Source: Arthrobacter sp. Edens01
GTDB lineage: Bacteria; Actinomycetota; Actinomycetes; Actinomycetales; Micrococcaceae
Direction: 5' to 3'
DNA: 64,000 nt
Assembly: GCF_001307035.1 (NCBI RefSeq)
Contig: NZ_LKIU01000006.1
Location: forward strand, 26,813 to 90,812
In this document: positions 8,593 to 16,586 of the stretch, in pieces
Numbering within the stretch: the stretch's first letter is position 1
Layout of the letters: every line of letters starts with the position of its first letter
The notes under the pieces: generated by a model
Database searches by the model: none
The model's input: the letters and a program-made list of their open reading frames with translations, nothing else
Told to the model about the DNA's origin: nothing
Made by a program: the position numbers and the translations under genes

Positions 8593-8976
8593 TCAGGAGC
8601 CCATAAGTGTCAGCACCAATGCCAGCAGGGCCGGGATTCCCCTGATCATTGCAATCCGTGCCATCGGCCACCTGCTGGCCAGCAGCGCCACAGCGGCGAG
8701 GACCATGCACGCTGTCGAAAAGCTGATCAGTGTTAGCCCGGCGACGGGATTGCCCAGGCCGAGCAGGAGCACGCCAAGCACAGCCCCCACGCCCAGGAAC
8801 AGGTTGTAGAACCCGAGGATGTAGGCCAGCGGCTGGGTGGTGTCCGCGTCCTGCGGAGCTGTGATTCCGTACACTCCCATGGTTTCCGGGACGGTCCAGC
8901 GAAGGGATTCCAGCCCGAAGAAGTAGAAGTGGATGGCGGCGGAAACCAGGGTGAAGATTGCGGCAGCGACCAGCAC
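8593..8976 (-). CDS. DUF1304 family small integral membrane protein
   Basis: 127 aa with four predicted transmembrane helices (VAAAIFTLVSAAIHFYFFG; ILGFYNLFLGVGAVLGVLLLG; LTLISFSTACMVLAAVALL; IPALLALVLTLM). The FYNLFLG region is typical of DUF1304. The start is a GTG preceded by AAAGGGGG. Function of the family is unknown. It is convergent with the glycosylase gene and divergent from pstS, so it is a single-gene transcript. Confidence 0.75.
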   Translation of the reverse strand: MLVAAAIFTLVSAAIHFYFFGLESLRWTVPETMGVYGITAPQDADTTQPLAYILGFYNLFLGVGAVLGVLLLGLGNPVAGLTLISFSTACMVLAAVALLASRWPMARIAMIRGIPALLALVLTLMGS

Positions 8977-9240
8977 GGAACCCCCTTTGGGGCGGGGACC
9001 GGACGTCCGGTGCCTGTTCGCCAGGCCGGTCCGCTGCGGTCCGCGGTCCGGCCAATCCTTCCACTCCGCCCACTGGCGGCCAAGGGTTGGGTACGCTCCC
9101 AGTTGGCGGTGGGGACTAATCGGCGGCTAGCCTTGAACTGGCGACGGGATTCGCTGTGCCCACAGGCACTGCCGCCCGGGCGCCCGAGGCCGTTAACGCC
9201 GGTTTGCCCCCAAGATCAGCCCCTAAAGGAGCACCCAAAC

Positions 9241-10356
9241 GTGCGCACTTCCCGTCCCCTCCGTGCAGTGGCAGTCGCCGCCGCCGCAGCACTGGCGCTG
9301 ACCGCCTGCGGTTCCGACTATCCCTTGGGCGACGAGCAGCGGGAAGCGGCGGAAAACAGCAATTCAACCCTCTCCGGCATCATCTCCGGGTCCGGTTCCA
9401 CGGCGCAGGGGCCGGCCATGGATGCCTGGATTGGCGGATTCCGGGTGTTGCACCCCAAGGTCCAGGTCCAGTACTCCCCGGACGGCTCCGGTGCCGGCCG
9501 CAACGCCCTGCTGGCCGGGGCAGTGCAGTTTGCGGGCTCTGATGCCTATCTGCAGGATGAGGAACTGGCTGAGGCGCGGGAGGTCTGCGGTCCCGGCGGA
9601 GCACTGGACATTCCCTCCTACATCTCGCCGATCGCCGTCGCATTCAACCTGCCGGGCATCGACTCGCTGAACATGGACGCCGCTACCATTGCCCGCATTT
9701 TCCGCGGCGAGATCGACTTCTGGAACGACCCGGCCATTGCCGCACAGAACCCCGGTGTGGAGCTTCCGGAAATACGCATCACCGCAGTCAGCCGCGCAGA
9801 CGATTCCGGCACCACTGAGAACTTCACCGAGTACCTCCACGAGGCGGCCCCGGAAGCCTGGCCGAACGATCCTTCCGGCTCCTGGCCCGGCGGCCTGGGC
9901 GGGGAAAACGCACAGGGCAGCGCCGGCGTGATCAGCACCGTCACCCGCACCGAAGGCTCCGTTGCCTACTCGGACGATTCCGTGGTTGACGACTCCCTCG
10001 GAACGGTCAACCTCAAGGTGGGGGAAGAGTACGTTCCAATCAGTGCCGACGCCGCCTCAATCGCCGTCGAACAGTCCACCCGCGTACCCGGACGCAGCGC
10101 CAATGACATTGCCCTGCACCTGGACCGCACCACCACCGCACCCGGCGCCTATCCGCTGGTCCTGATCTCCTACCAGATCTTCTGCAGCGGCTACGAAGAC
10201 GCCAACACCGTAGAGCTGGTGAAGGCGTTCGGAGAGTACGTGATCAGCGATGAGGGCCAGCAGGCATCGGCCGACGCCGCCAAGAGCGCGCCGATTCCGA
10301 AGAGCCTTGCTGAAGACGCCCGCGCCGCGGTCGAGAGCATCACCACGCTGCCCTAG
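9241..10356 (+). CDS. pstS: Phosphate ABC transporter substrate-binding lipoprotein PstS
   Basis: 371 aa. GTG start with AAAGGAG eight to ten bases upstream. An N-terminal lipoprotein signal ends in LTAC with the lipidated cysteine at residue 22. Mature protein has the PstS phosphate-binding signatures GSGSTAQGPAMDAWIGGF, SPDGSGAGRNALLAGAVQFAGSD (quoted in parts) and SRADDSGTTENFTEYL. It captures phosphate outside the membrane for PstCAB. pstC, pstA and pstB do not follow, which is unusual; they must be elsewhere or this is a lone extra binding protein. A longer frame upstream lacks a signal peptide and is not the start. Confidence 0.92.
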   Translation: MRTSRPLRAVAVAAAAALALTACGSDYPLGDEQREAAENSNSTLSGIISGSGSTAQGPAMDAWIGGFRVLHPKVQVQYSPDGSGAGRNALLAGAVQFAGSDAYLQDEELAEAREVCGPGGALDIPSYISPIAVAFNLPGIDSLNMDAATIARIFRGEIDFWNDPAIAAQNPGVELPEIRITAVSRADDSGTTENFTEYLHEAAPEAWPNDPSGSWPGGLGGENAQGSAGVISTVTRTEGSVAYSDDSVVDDSLGTVNLKVGEEYVPISADAASIAVEQSTRVPGRSANDIALHLDRTTTAPGAYPLVLISYQIFCSGYEDANTVELVKAFGEYVISDEGQQASADAAKSAPIPKSLAEDARAAVESITTLP

Positions 10357-10524
10357 GCGCCCGCCTGTTAATCCCTCCCGGGCGCCGCTGCCGGTCTGGC
10401 CTGCGGTTTTTCAGTGACGGCCAAAACTGCCTGCAGCTGTGCCGCCGCGGTCTTCACGGCACCCCTTGCGCCCTTCCGGGACCGGTGGCACCGTGGACTC
10501 ACCGCGACGGAAAGGGGGCAAACC

Positions 10525-10725
10525 ATGCAACCCATCAGGATCGAAAGATGGTGGCCGTATCTCGACACCACCGCCAAGCAGTGGCTGCGGGAGAACCTGC
10601 GGCAGGACGGGATTCCGCCCAAGGTCCAGGACCGGATTGCCGAAGCGGGAGGCCCCGTCATAGACCCCATTCTGGGTGTTCAGGACTGGGACTTCATCGA
10701 AACACAGTCTGAGCTGGTGGATTAG
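10525..10725 (+). CDS. Small hypothetical protein, 66 aa
   Basis: ATG preceded by GAAAGGGGG. The 66 residues are soluble and Trp-rich near the start (RIERWWPYLDTTAKQWLREN) and end ETQSELVD. I do not recognise the family. It has 168 nt upstream for its own promoter and ends about 100 nt before the polyol dehydrogenase gene; its stop precedes the putative operator, so it is probably not part of that regulon. Confidence 0.55.
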   Translation: MQPIRIERWWPYLDTTAKQWLRENLRQDGIPPKVQDRIAEAGGPVIDPILGVQDWDFIETQSELVD

Positions 10726-10742
10726 CCCCGCGCTCCGGCCAT

Positions 10743-10757
10743 GTTTGCTCATTTGAG
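10743..10757. promoter_or_regulatory. Putative SorC-type regulator operator upstream of the mannitol-type dehydrogenase
   Basis: Contains TTTGCTCATTTGAGT. The core CTCATTTGAG is a 10-bp palindrome (CTCAWWTGAG) found again twice in the promoter region at 15111-15191. A weaker second match TGCTCACATGAT starts at 10769. Its position 66 nt before the dehydrogenase ATG fits a repressor site. Confidence 0.55.
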
Positions 10758-10822
10758 TGGAACTGTGATGCTCACATGATAAATTGAGCCGCACCTATCC
10801 GCTCGTCCCACAGGTGTGACCC

Positions 10823-12319
10823 ATGAGCAAACTGAAAACCGAGTCCCTGGCCGGCCTTGCCGGGTCCGTTGCCGTTCCGTCCTATGACCGCTCTGCCGTG
10901 CGCACCGGAATCGTCCACTTTGGAGTGGGCGGATTCCACCGCGCACACCAGGCCATGTACCTGGACCGGCTAATGAATGAGGGCAAGGCCCTGGACTGGG
11001 GCATCTGCGGGGTGGGGGTCCTGCCGGGAGATGCCGCAATGAAGTCGGTCATGGATGCCCAGGACTGCCTCTACACGCTGGTGCTCAAAAACCCCGACGG
11101 AACCCGTGAAGGCCGGGTTATCGGGTCCATCACTGAGTACCTGCTGGCTCCGGAAGCCCCCGAGGCCGTCATCGAGAAAATGGCGGCGGAGGACACCCGG
11201 ATTGTGTCCCTGACCATCACTGAGGGCGGTTACAACTTCCATCACGTCACCGGGGAGTTCGATGCTGCCAATCCGGCCGTGGCAGCTGACCTGGAGCCCG
11301 GGGCGGTCCCGGCCACGGTCTTTGGGCTGGTGACTGAGGCACTGCTGCGGCGCAGGGAACGGGGCCTGGCGCCCTTCACGGTGATGTCCTGCGACAACAT
11401 CCAGGGCAACGGAGACGTTGCCCGCCGGATGTTCACTGCATTCGCCGACCTCCGGGATCCGGAGCTGGGGGAATGGATGCGCGCGAACGTGGCGTTCCCC
11501 AATTCGATGGTGGACCGGATCACGCCCGTCACCACGGATGCCGACCGGGACATGGTTGCCGCGGACTTCGGCATTGAAGACGCCTGGCCAGTGGTCAGCG
11601 AGGACTTCGAGCAGTGGGTCCTGGAAGACGACTTTCCGCTGGGCCGCCCGCCCTTTGAGGACGCCGGCGTGCAGGTGGTGGACGACGTCGAGCCCTACGA
11701 GCTGATGAAACTGCGCCTGCTCAACGCCAGCCACCAGGGCCAGTGCTACTTCGGGTACCTCGCCGGTTACCGGTATGCCCACGAGGTCTGCCAGGACCCG
11801 CTCTTCGCCCGTTTCCTGATGGACTATATGGACCGCGAGGCCACTCCCACGCTCAAGCCGCTCCCCGGCGTCGACCTTGATGCCTACAAGCAGAAACTGA
11901 TCGAGCGCTTCTCCAACGAACACGTGCGGGACACCCTGGCCCGGCTGTGTGCCGAAAGCTCGGACCGGATCCCCAAATGGCTGCTGCCGGTGATCCGGGA
12001 AAACCTGGATTCCGGCGGCGACATCCACCGCTCGGCAGCCATTGTGGCCAGCTGGGCCCGCTATGCCGAGGGAACGGACGAGCAGGGAGCAGCGATCGAC
12101 GTCGTGGACCGGCTGCGCGAACGGCTGATGGCTGCCGCGGCGCGCAACGGCGAAGATCCGCTGGCGTTCATTTCCCAGCCCGAGCTGTTTGGCGACCTGG
12201 CCTCAAACGAGCGCTTCGTGCAGGCCTATACGCAGGCCCTGGAGTTCCTGCACGACGCCGGTGCCCGCGCCACGGTCGAACAACTCGTCCATGGGCACGG
12301 GAACCGGGAGGGCAGCTAG
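10823..12319 (+). CDS. Mannitol 2-dehydrogenase / polyol dehydrogenase (long-chain, NAD-dependent)
   Basis: 498 aa, the length of the mannitol dehydrogenase/fructuronate reductase family, which oxidises polyols such as mannitol to the ketose. The N-terminal Rossmann domain starts RTGIVHFGVGGFHRAHQA, and the family catalytic set is visible in LMKLRLLNASHQG: K296, N301 and H304. D-arabinitol is an alternative substrate. Its operator matches that of the polyol ABC importer 4 kb downstream. The stop shares the palindrome CTAG with the stop of the convergent permease gene. Confidence 0.88.
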   Translation: MSKLKTESLAGLAGSVAVPSYDRSAVRTGIVHFGVGGFHRAHQAMYLDRLMNEGKALDWGICGVGVLPGDAAMKSVMDAQDCLYTLVLKNPDGTREGRVIGSITEYLLAPEAPEAVIEKMAAEDTRIVSLTITEGGYNFHHVTGEFDAANPAVAADLEPGAVPATVFGLVTEALLRRRERGLAPFTVMSCDNIQGNGDVARRMFTAFADLRDPELGEWMRANVAFPNSMVDRITPVTTDADRDMVAADFGIEDAWPVVSEDFEQWVLEDDFPLGRPPFEDAGVQVVDDVEPYELMKLRLLNASHQGQCYFGYLAGYRYAHEVCQDPLFARFLMDYMDREATPTLKPLPGVDLDAYKQKLIERFSNEHVRDTLARLCAESSDRIPKWLLPVIRENLDSGGDIHRSAAIVASWARYAEGTDEQGAAIDVVDRLRERLMAAAARNGEDPLAFISQPELFGDLASNERFVQAYTQALEFLHDAGARATVEQLVHGHGNREGS

Positions 12320-13719
12320 CGCCGGGAGGCGTCCGCAGGTTCCGTTGCGTCAGCCGGAGCCGGGCGGGTGCTGGCCGGCAGGGCAGCGGCCACCACGAAC
12401 ACGAGGACCAGGGCCGCGCCCCAGATGATGGCAGCGAGGTTGCCGCCCACCAGGAACGGGAAGTTCCAGAGGGAGAGTGCCAGCACACCGAGCAGGCCGA
12501 TCCCCCCGGCCACAGCCGCGGCCCGCACCATTCCGGGAGCGGACACTCCGCCGCCGCGGGTACCGAAGCCTACGATCGCGAAGCTGGTCAGGGTCATCAT
12601 GACGATCACGCCGATGGCCCCTGCGCCGGAGTACCAGGTGTAGATCTCCAGTACCGGATCCAGCTGGGCGACGGCGGAGACCACTACGACGGCGGCGGTC
12701 ACGCCGGTAACCCAGAAGGAGGCACGCGAGGGTGCCCCGTGGGCGGGGTGGACAGCGGCCAGGCCGGCGGGCAGCACCCCGCGCTGGCCCAGGGTGAAGA
12801 GGTAACGCGAGACGATGTTGTGGAAGGCCAGCATGCAGGCGAACATGCTGGTCACCACCAGGACCTGGACGATGTCCGTCATGATCGGTGCCAGGATTTC
12901 CCCGGCAAAGCCGACCACCACGCTGTCAGGGCTGTCCGTGGCCAGGGCCACGGCGTTGCCCGCCCCAAGGCCGCTGATGATCAGCCAGGAAGAGAGAATG
13001 TACAGCGCGCCGATGGACAGCACAGCGATGTAGGTGGCCCGGGGGATGGTGCGCTCCGGATCCTTGGCCTCGTTGCGGAACACCGCCGTCGCCTCGAACC
13101 CGAAGAAGCCAAGGAAGGCGAACAGCAGGCCAAGTCCCGGTGCACCGGACATGGCTTCGGCCGGGCTGAACGGGAGGGAGGTGAGTTCCCGGCCGGAGAA
13201 GAGCACGCCGAGGTCGATGGCCAGGACAGCGGCAACCTCCAGGACCAGGACGGCGCCCAGCACCTTGGCGGAAAGGTTGATATCCCGGTAGCCCAGGAAG
13301 CCAACGACGGCGATCATGGCAGCCGAGATTGCCCACCAGGGGACCAGCACCCTGGTCCAGAGCTCAATCAGGTTTCCGGCCTGCACGCCCAGGTAGCAGG
13401 TCATCGAGACCGTGAGCAGGACGTAGGCGAAGAGCGCCAGCCCTGCGGTGCCGAGCCCGGCCCGGCGGCCGAACCCGCGGTCGACGTAGGAGTAGAAGGC
13501 GCCGGCATCCGGCACGTGGGGGGTCATCCAGGCGTAGCCGACCGAGAACAGCAGCAGGATGGCCGTGGCGGCCAGCACCATCAGGGGCATGCCGACCGAT
13601 TCGGAGACGGTGAGGATGAGGGGGAAGTTGGCCGCGACAACGGTGATCGGGGCCGCAGCGGCGACCACCATCAGGACGATGCCGGGCACCCCCAGCCTGC
13701 GGGTCAGAGCGGTTTGCAC
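12316..13719 (-). CDS. APC superfamily amino acid permease
   Basis: 467 aa, about 12 transmembrane helices. It carries the APC N-terminal signature LMVVAAAAPITVVAANFP and the conserved FFGFEATAVFRNEAKDPERTIPRA loop (quoted in parts). It imports an amino acid or amine with a proton; the substrate cannot be read off. GTG start with AGGAAG six bases upstream. Its stop overlaps the stop of the convergent dehydrogenase by one CTAG, so there is no room for an intergenic terminator. The 230 nt upstream hold four GCGTCA repeats that may be operator sites. Confidence 0.88.
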   Translation of the reverse strand: MQTALTRRLGVPGIVLMVVAAAAPITVVAANFPLILTVSESVGMPLMVLAATAILLLFSVGYAWMTPHVPDAGAFYSYVDRGFGRRAGLGTAGLALFAYVLLTVSMTCYLGVQAGNLIELWTRVLVPWWAISAAMIAVVGFLGYRDINLSAKVLGAVLVLEVAAVLAIDLGVLFSGRELTSLPFSPAEAMSGAPGLGLLFAFLGFFGFEATAVFRNEAKDPERTIPRATYIAVLSIGALYILSSWLIISGLGAGNAVALATDSPDSVVVGFAGEILAPIMTDIVQVLVVTSMFACMLAFHNIVSRYLFTLGQRGVLPAGLAAVHPAHGAPSRASFWVTGVTAAVVVVSAVAQLDPVLEIYTWYSGAGAIGVIVMMTLTSFAIVGFGTRGGGVSAPGMVRAAAVAGGIGLLGVLALSLWNFPFLVGGNLAAIIWGAALVLVFVVAAALPASTRPAPADATEPADASRR

Positions 13720-13879
13720 AAGTTCTTCCTAACTATGGAATGTGGTGAAACGATCCACGTGCATGTAGGAGGTACTCCTGCACTGCTGGGCTGCCGCTTG
13801 GGCAGGCATGCCGTGGCTTCAGCCAACTTCCCGATATTAGCCAAGGGAAGAATCCGGCTATCAATGCCGGCGAATATCC

Positions 13880-13925
13880 GCGTCACATCGCGTCAGCTAT
13901 GAGTTCTGCGTCACTTCCGCGTCAC
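13880..13925. repeat. Four direct GCGTCA(C) repeats upstream of the permease
   Basis: GCGTCAC begins at 13880, 13908 and 13919 and GCGTCA at 13890, four copies in 46 nt. They lie about 160 nt upstream of the permease start and just beyond the tRNA terminator. The clustering suggests a binding site, but the hexamer is compatible with the local base composition and no protein is known to bind it here. Apart from this, 13720-13941 holds only a short hairpin near 13765-13783 and no gene. Confidence 0.35.
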
Positions 13926-13941
13926 GGCTGCACACAAAGCT

Positions 13942-13988
13942 GCAAACAAAAAGGTCCTGATCCGGCGAACCGGATCAGGACCTTTTTA
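13942..13988 (-). terminator. Rho-independent terminator of the initiator tRNA gene
   Basis: A GC-rich 13-bp stem (GGTCCTGATCCGG with its complement) around a CGAA loop, flanked by A-runs on the plus strand that read as a U-tract on the minus strand. It starts four bases past the tRNA 3' end. Confidence 0.85.
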
Positions 13989-13991
13989 TAT

Positions 13992-14068
13992 TGGTTGCGG
14001 GGGCAAGATTTGAACTTGCGACCTCTGGGTTATGAGCCCAGCGAGCTACCGAACTGCTCCACCCCGCG
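13992..14068 (-). tRNA. Initiator tRNA-fMet (CAT anticodon)
   Basis: 77 nt including an encoded CCA. On the minus strand it begins CGCGGGGTGGAGCAG. The anticodon loop is CTCATAA within a GGG/CCC stem, and the first base C1 faces A72, a mismatch. Both traits mark the initiator rather than the elongator tRNA-Met. The T loop is TTCAAAT and the cloverleaf is complete. A strong terminator follows at once, so it is a single-gene transcript. Confidence 0.95.
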
Positions 14069-14123
14069 GCGTGCTTAGAACTCTACCGTACGCTTTCCGA
14101 GGGGACTAATCGCGTGGTCCGCG

Positions 14124-15008
14124 TCACCTGTTTCCGGCCGCAGTTCCGGGTTCATCGCCGGAAAGGGCTACGGCCAGGTCCTCGTCGATGAGCAGTGTGG
14201 TGACGAACCCGGCGGCGAGGACTGCCCGCACGGCGTCCGCCCGTGCCGCGCCCTGCGCTACGGCAACCACGTTGGGTGTGTTCTCCAGCTGGGCCAGGCT
14301 GACCGCCAGCACCCGCTCATCCAGCTCTGAATTCACCGGCCTGCCGGCGGCGTCGAGGAGGCGCCCGGAGCATTCCGCCACGGCACCGGCCTTCGCTGCT
14401 TCCAGCTTCAGGTGGTTGTCCACGCGGTTCCAGACCGTGGACAGCCCGGGCATCCAGGCTCCCACCGCAACCACTGCGGCATCCAGGGACCCGGCCTTGG
14501 CGAGGGTCTCGGAGATTTCAGGCTGACGGCGCAGGCTCTGTGCCGTCTGGGCGTTTTCGACCACCAGGGGCGCCCACAGCGGCCAGGTGGCAACGCCGTC
14601 GTGCCTGCCCAGGTTCTGGATCAGTTCCAGCGAGTTACCGCTGCCCGGAACGGGCAGGGCGCCCGCCAGCTGGATGATGTTGCAGGGCGGCAGGTGCGTG
14701 ACGTGCCCGGCTGCGAGGTCCAGTGTCCGGGACCAGGAGACGCCTATGTTGGCCCCAGGCGCCGCTGCATCCATGATCTCCGCGGCCGCTGCGGCTGCCA
14801 TTGCCTCGCGGGTAGTCCTCTCGTCCGCGCCGGTAGGGCTGATGCGCACGCGCTGCACCCCAAGTGCTGCGGCGAGGCGGTCTGGTGCCAGTTCCGCTGC
14901 GGCTTCCGGAAAGCGGATGTCGATGCGGACGATTCCCAGGGCACGCGCTTCGTCGAGGTAACGCGCCACCTGGAACCGGGAAATCCCGTAATCCCTGGCA
15001 ATGTCCAC
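14124..15008 (-). CDS. SorC/DeoR-type sugar-binding transcriptional regulator (N-terminus extends further upstream)
   Basis: 294 aa from the first canonical start (GTG), containing IARDYGISRFQVARYLDEARALGIV as the end of the HTH and a SorC sugar-binding domain. The same frame continues upstream with HEELLARIGRDYYLNNRSK, which is the normal first part of the SorC HTH, so the true start is probably near 15089. The open frame there has no ATG, GTG or TTG; an ATC at 15089 lies five bases after AGGGAGG. Divergent from the polyol ABC operon and very likely its regulator, binding CTCAWWTGAG; the inducer would be a phosphorylated or free polyol. Confidence 0.82.
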   Translation of the reverse strand: MDIARDYGISRFQVARYLDEARALGIVRIDIRFPEAAAELAPDRLAAALGVQRVRISPTGADERTTREAMAAAAAAEIMDAAAPGANIGVSWSRTLDLAAGHVTHLPPCNIIQLAGALPVPGSGNSLELIQNLGRHDGVATWPLWAPLVVENAQTAQSLRRQPEISETLAKAGSLDAAVVAVGAWMPGLSTVWNRVDNHLKLEAAKAGAVAECSGRLLDAAGRPVNSELDERVLAVSLAQLENTPNVVAVAQGAARADAVRAVLAAGFVTTLLIDEDLAVALSGDEPGTAAGNR

Positions 15009-15110
15009 TTTGGAGCGGTTATTCAGGTAATAATCCCGGCCAATCCTGGCCAGAAGTTCCTCGTGGGAGGTCCCTGTTCCGGTGATGATTCCGCCCTCCC
15101 TGTTCCCGAA

Positions 15111-15191
15111 TGAGCAATTAATTGTTGCTCATTTGAGTCTATATGGCTAGAGTTCCTCACCAAATGAGCGCAAGGAAAAATCTCAAATGAG
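15111..15191. promoter_or_regulatory. Divergent operator region of the polyol regulon
   Basis: TGAGCAA and TTGCTCA form an inverted repeat at 15111-15131. Next to it CTCATTTGAG lies at about 15129-15138, a half site AAATGAG follows near 15162, and CTCAAATGAG sits at 15182-15191, touching the ribosome-binding stretch of the binding-protein gene. A bound repressor would block both promoter and translation start. The core palindrome is the same as at 10743-10757. Confidence 0.6.
15125..15153 (+). promoter_or_regulatory. Putative promoter of the polyol ABC transporter operon
   Basis: TTGCTC at 15125-15130 and TAGAGT at 15148-15153 are 17 bp apart, a good spacing for a housekeeping sigma promoter. 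The -35 box lies within the operator repeat, which fits repression by occlusion. Not tested. Confidence 0.4.
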
Positions 15192-15203
15192 CAAGGGTGA
15201 CGT

Positions 15204-16586
15204 ATGAGATCAGAACGCAGCCAGCCGGAGCGCCGGCGCGGGCGCGCGGCAAGGCAGTTCGCAGCAGCCGCCGCGGCAGCAGCAATGGTGCTTACCGGGT
15301 GCGGCAGCGGAAGCGCGGACGGCCGCCAGGAAATTGTGGTGGCCATTGTTTCCAACCCCCAGATGACGGATGCCATTTCGCTCCAGGACCGTTTCAAGGA
15401 AGAACACCCGAACGTTGACGTCCGGTTCGTGTCCCTTCCGGAGAACGAAGCCCGGGCCAAGATCACCGCCTCCGTCGCCACCGGCGGCGGAGAATTCGAC
15501 GTCGTTATGGTCTCCAACTACGAGACCCCGATGTGGGCGGAAAACGGCTGGCTGACCAACCTGCAGGAGTATGCAGACGGCACCCAGGGGTACGACCCTG
15601 ATGACTTCATTCCCAACATCCGCGAGGCGCTCAGCTACGAAGGCGACCTGTACTCGGTGCCGTTCTACGGCGAATCTGCGTTCCTGGCCTACCGGCAGGA
15701 CCTCTTCGACGAAGCCGGGCTCACCATGCCGGAACAGCCCACCTGGGAAGACATTGCCGGGTTCGCCGAGACCCTGCACAACCCGGACGACGGATTCTCC
15801 GGCATCTGCCTGCGCGGACTGGCCGGCTGGGGCGAGGTCATGGCCCCGCTGACCACCATGATCAACACCTACGGCGGCAGCTGGTTCGACGAGGACTGGA
15901 ATGCCACCCTGGACAGCCCCGAGGTTGAGGCTGCCGTGACCGACTATGTGGACCTGATCCGCAACTCCGGGCAGCCGGGCGCGGCAACCAGCGGCTACGG
16001 CGACTGCCTGACCCGCTACAGCCAGGGCAACGCGGCCATGTGGTTCGACGCGACCGCTATGGTCTCCACTGTTGAGGACCCCGATTCCTCCCTCGTGGTC
16101 GGCAAGACGAGCTACGCCCCCGCCCCGGTTCAGGAAACCGACTCCGCCGGCTGGCTGTACAGCTGGTCGCTGGCCATTCCCGCCACCAGCGAGGAAAAGG
16201 ACGCAGCGTGGGACTTCGTGTCCTGGATGACGGACAAGGACTTCATCCAGCTTGTGGGCGAGGAAATCAGCTGGGAGCGGGTGCCGCCGGGGAGCCGGCT
16301 CTCCACCTATGAGATTCCCGAATATGCCGAAGTTGCCGAAGCCTACGCGGAGCCCACCCTCAGCGCGATGGCAGGTGCGGCCCAGGAAACCTCGTTCACC
16401 GGCAGCGTGCCGTATCCGGGCCTGCAGTTCGTGGGCATCCCGGAGTTCCAGGACCTTGGAACCCGCGTCGCCCAGCAGATCTCCGCCGCGATAGCCGGAC
16501 AGAAAACCGTTCAGGAAGCCCTTGAACAGTCCCAGCGCTACGCGCAAACCGTCGCCGAGAGCTACCAGTCAGGAGATAACGGATGA
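15204..16586 (+). CDS. Polyol/sugar ABC transporter substrate-binding lipoprotein
   Basis: 460 aa, carbohydrate-uptake family 1 binding protein. The Arg-rich start and hydrophobic stretch end in VLTGCGSG with the lipidated cysteine at residue 33. The mature part has the fold markers SLPENEARAKITASVATGGG and GLYSVPFY-type segments (here GDLYSVPFYGESAFLAYRQDLF, quoted in parts). It captures the substrate outside the membrane and hands it to the two permeases that follow, with a 4-nt overlap to the first. Context of a sorbitol-type dehydrogenase and a mannitol-type dehydrogenase points to a hexitol or pentitol. Confidence 0.88.
   Translation: MRSERSQPERRRGRAARQFAAAAAAAAMVLTGCGSGSADGRQEIVVAIVSNPQMTDAISLQDRFKEEHPNVDVRFVSLPENEARAKITASVATGGGEFDVVMVSNYETPMWAENGWLTNLQEYADGTQGYDPDDFIPNIREALSYEGDLYSVPFYGESAFLAYRQDLFDEAGLTMPEQPTWEDIAGFAETLHNPDDGFSGICLRGLAGWGEVMAPLTTMINTYGGSWFDEDWNATLDSPEVEAAVTDYVDLIRNSGQPGAATSGYGDCLTRYSQGNAAMWFDATAMVSTVEDPDSSLVVGKTSYAPAPVQETDSAGWLYSWSLAIPATSEEKDAAWDFVSWMTDKDFIQLVGEEISWERVPPGSRLSTYEIPEYAEVAEAYAEPTLSAMAGAAQETSFTGSVPYPGLQFVGIPEFQDLGTRVAQQISAAIAGQKTVQEALEQSQRYAQTVAESYQSGDNG

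Noticed and set aside
8531-9073. Minus-strand frame over DUF1304 whose end mirrors the AlkA C-terminus
   Set aside because: The DUF1304 frame has four clean membrane helices; the similar tails of the two frames are explained by the hairpin.
11947-13902. 651-codon plus-strand frame across the APC permease
   Set aside because: Antisense to a clear 12-helix permease; the product is Gly/His/Gln-rich low complexity, as expected for a shadow frame.
13948-14068. Elongator tRNA-Met
   Set aside because: The C1-A72 mismatch and GGG/CCC anticodon stem identify the initiator tRNA.
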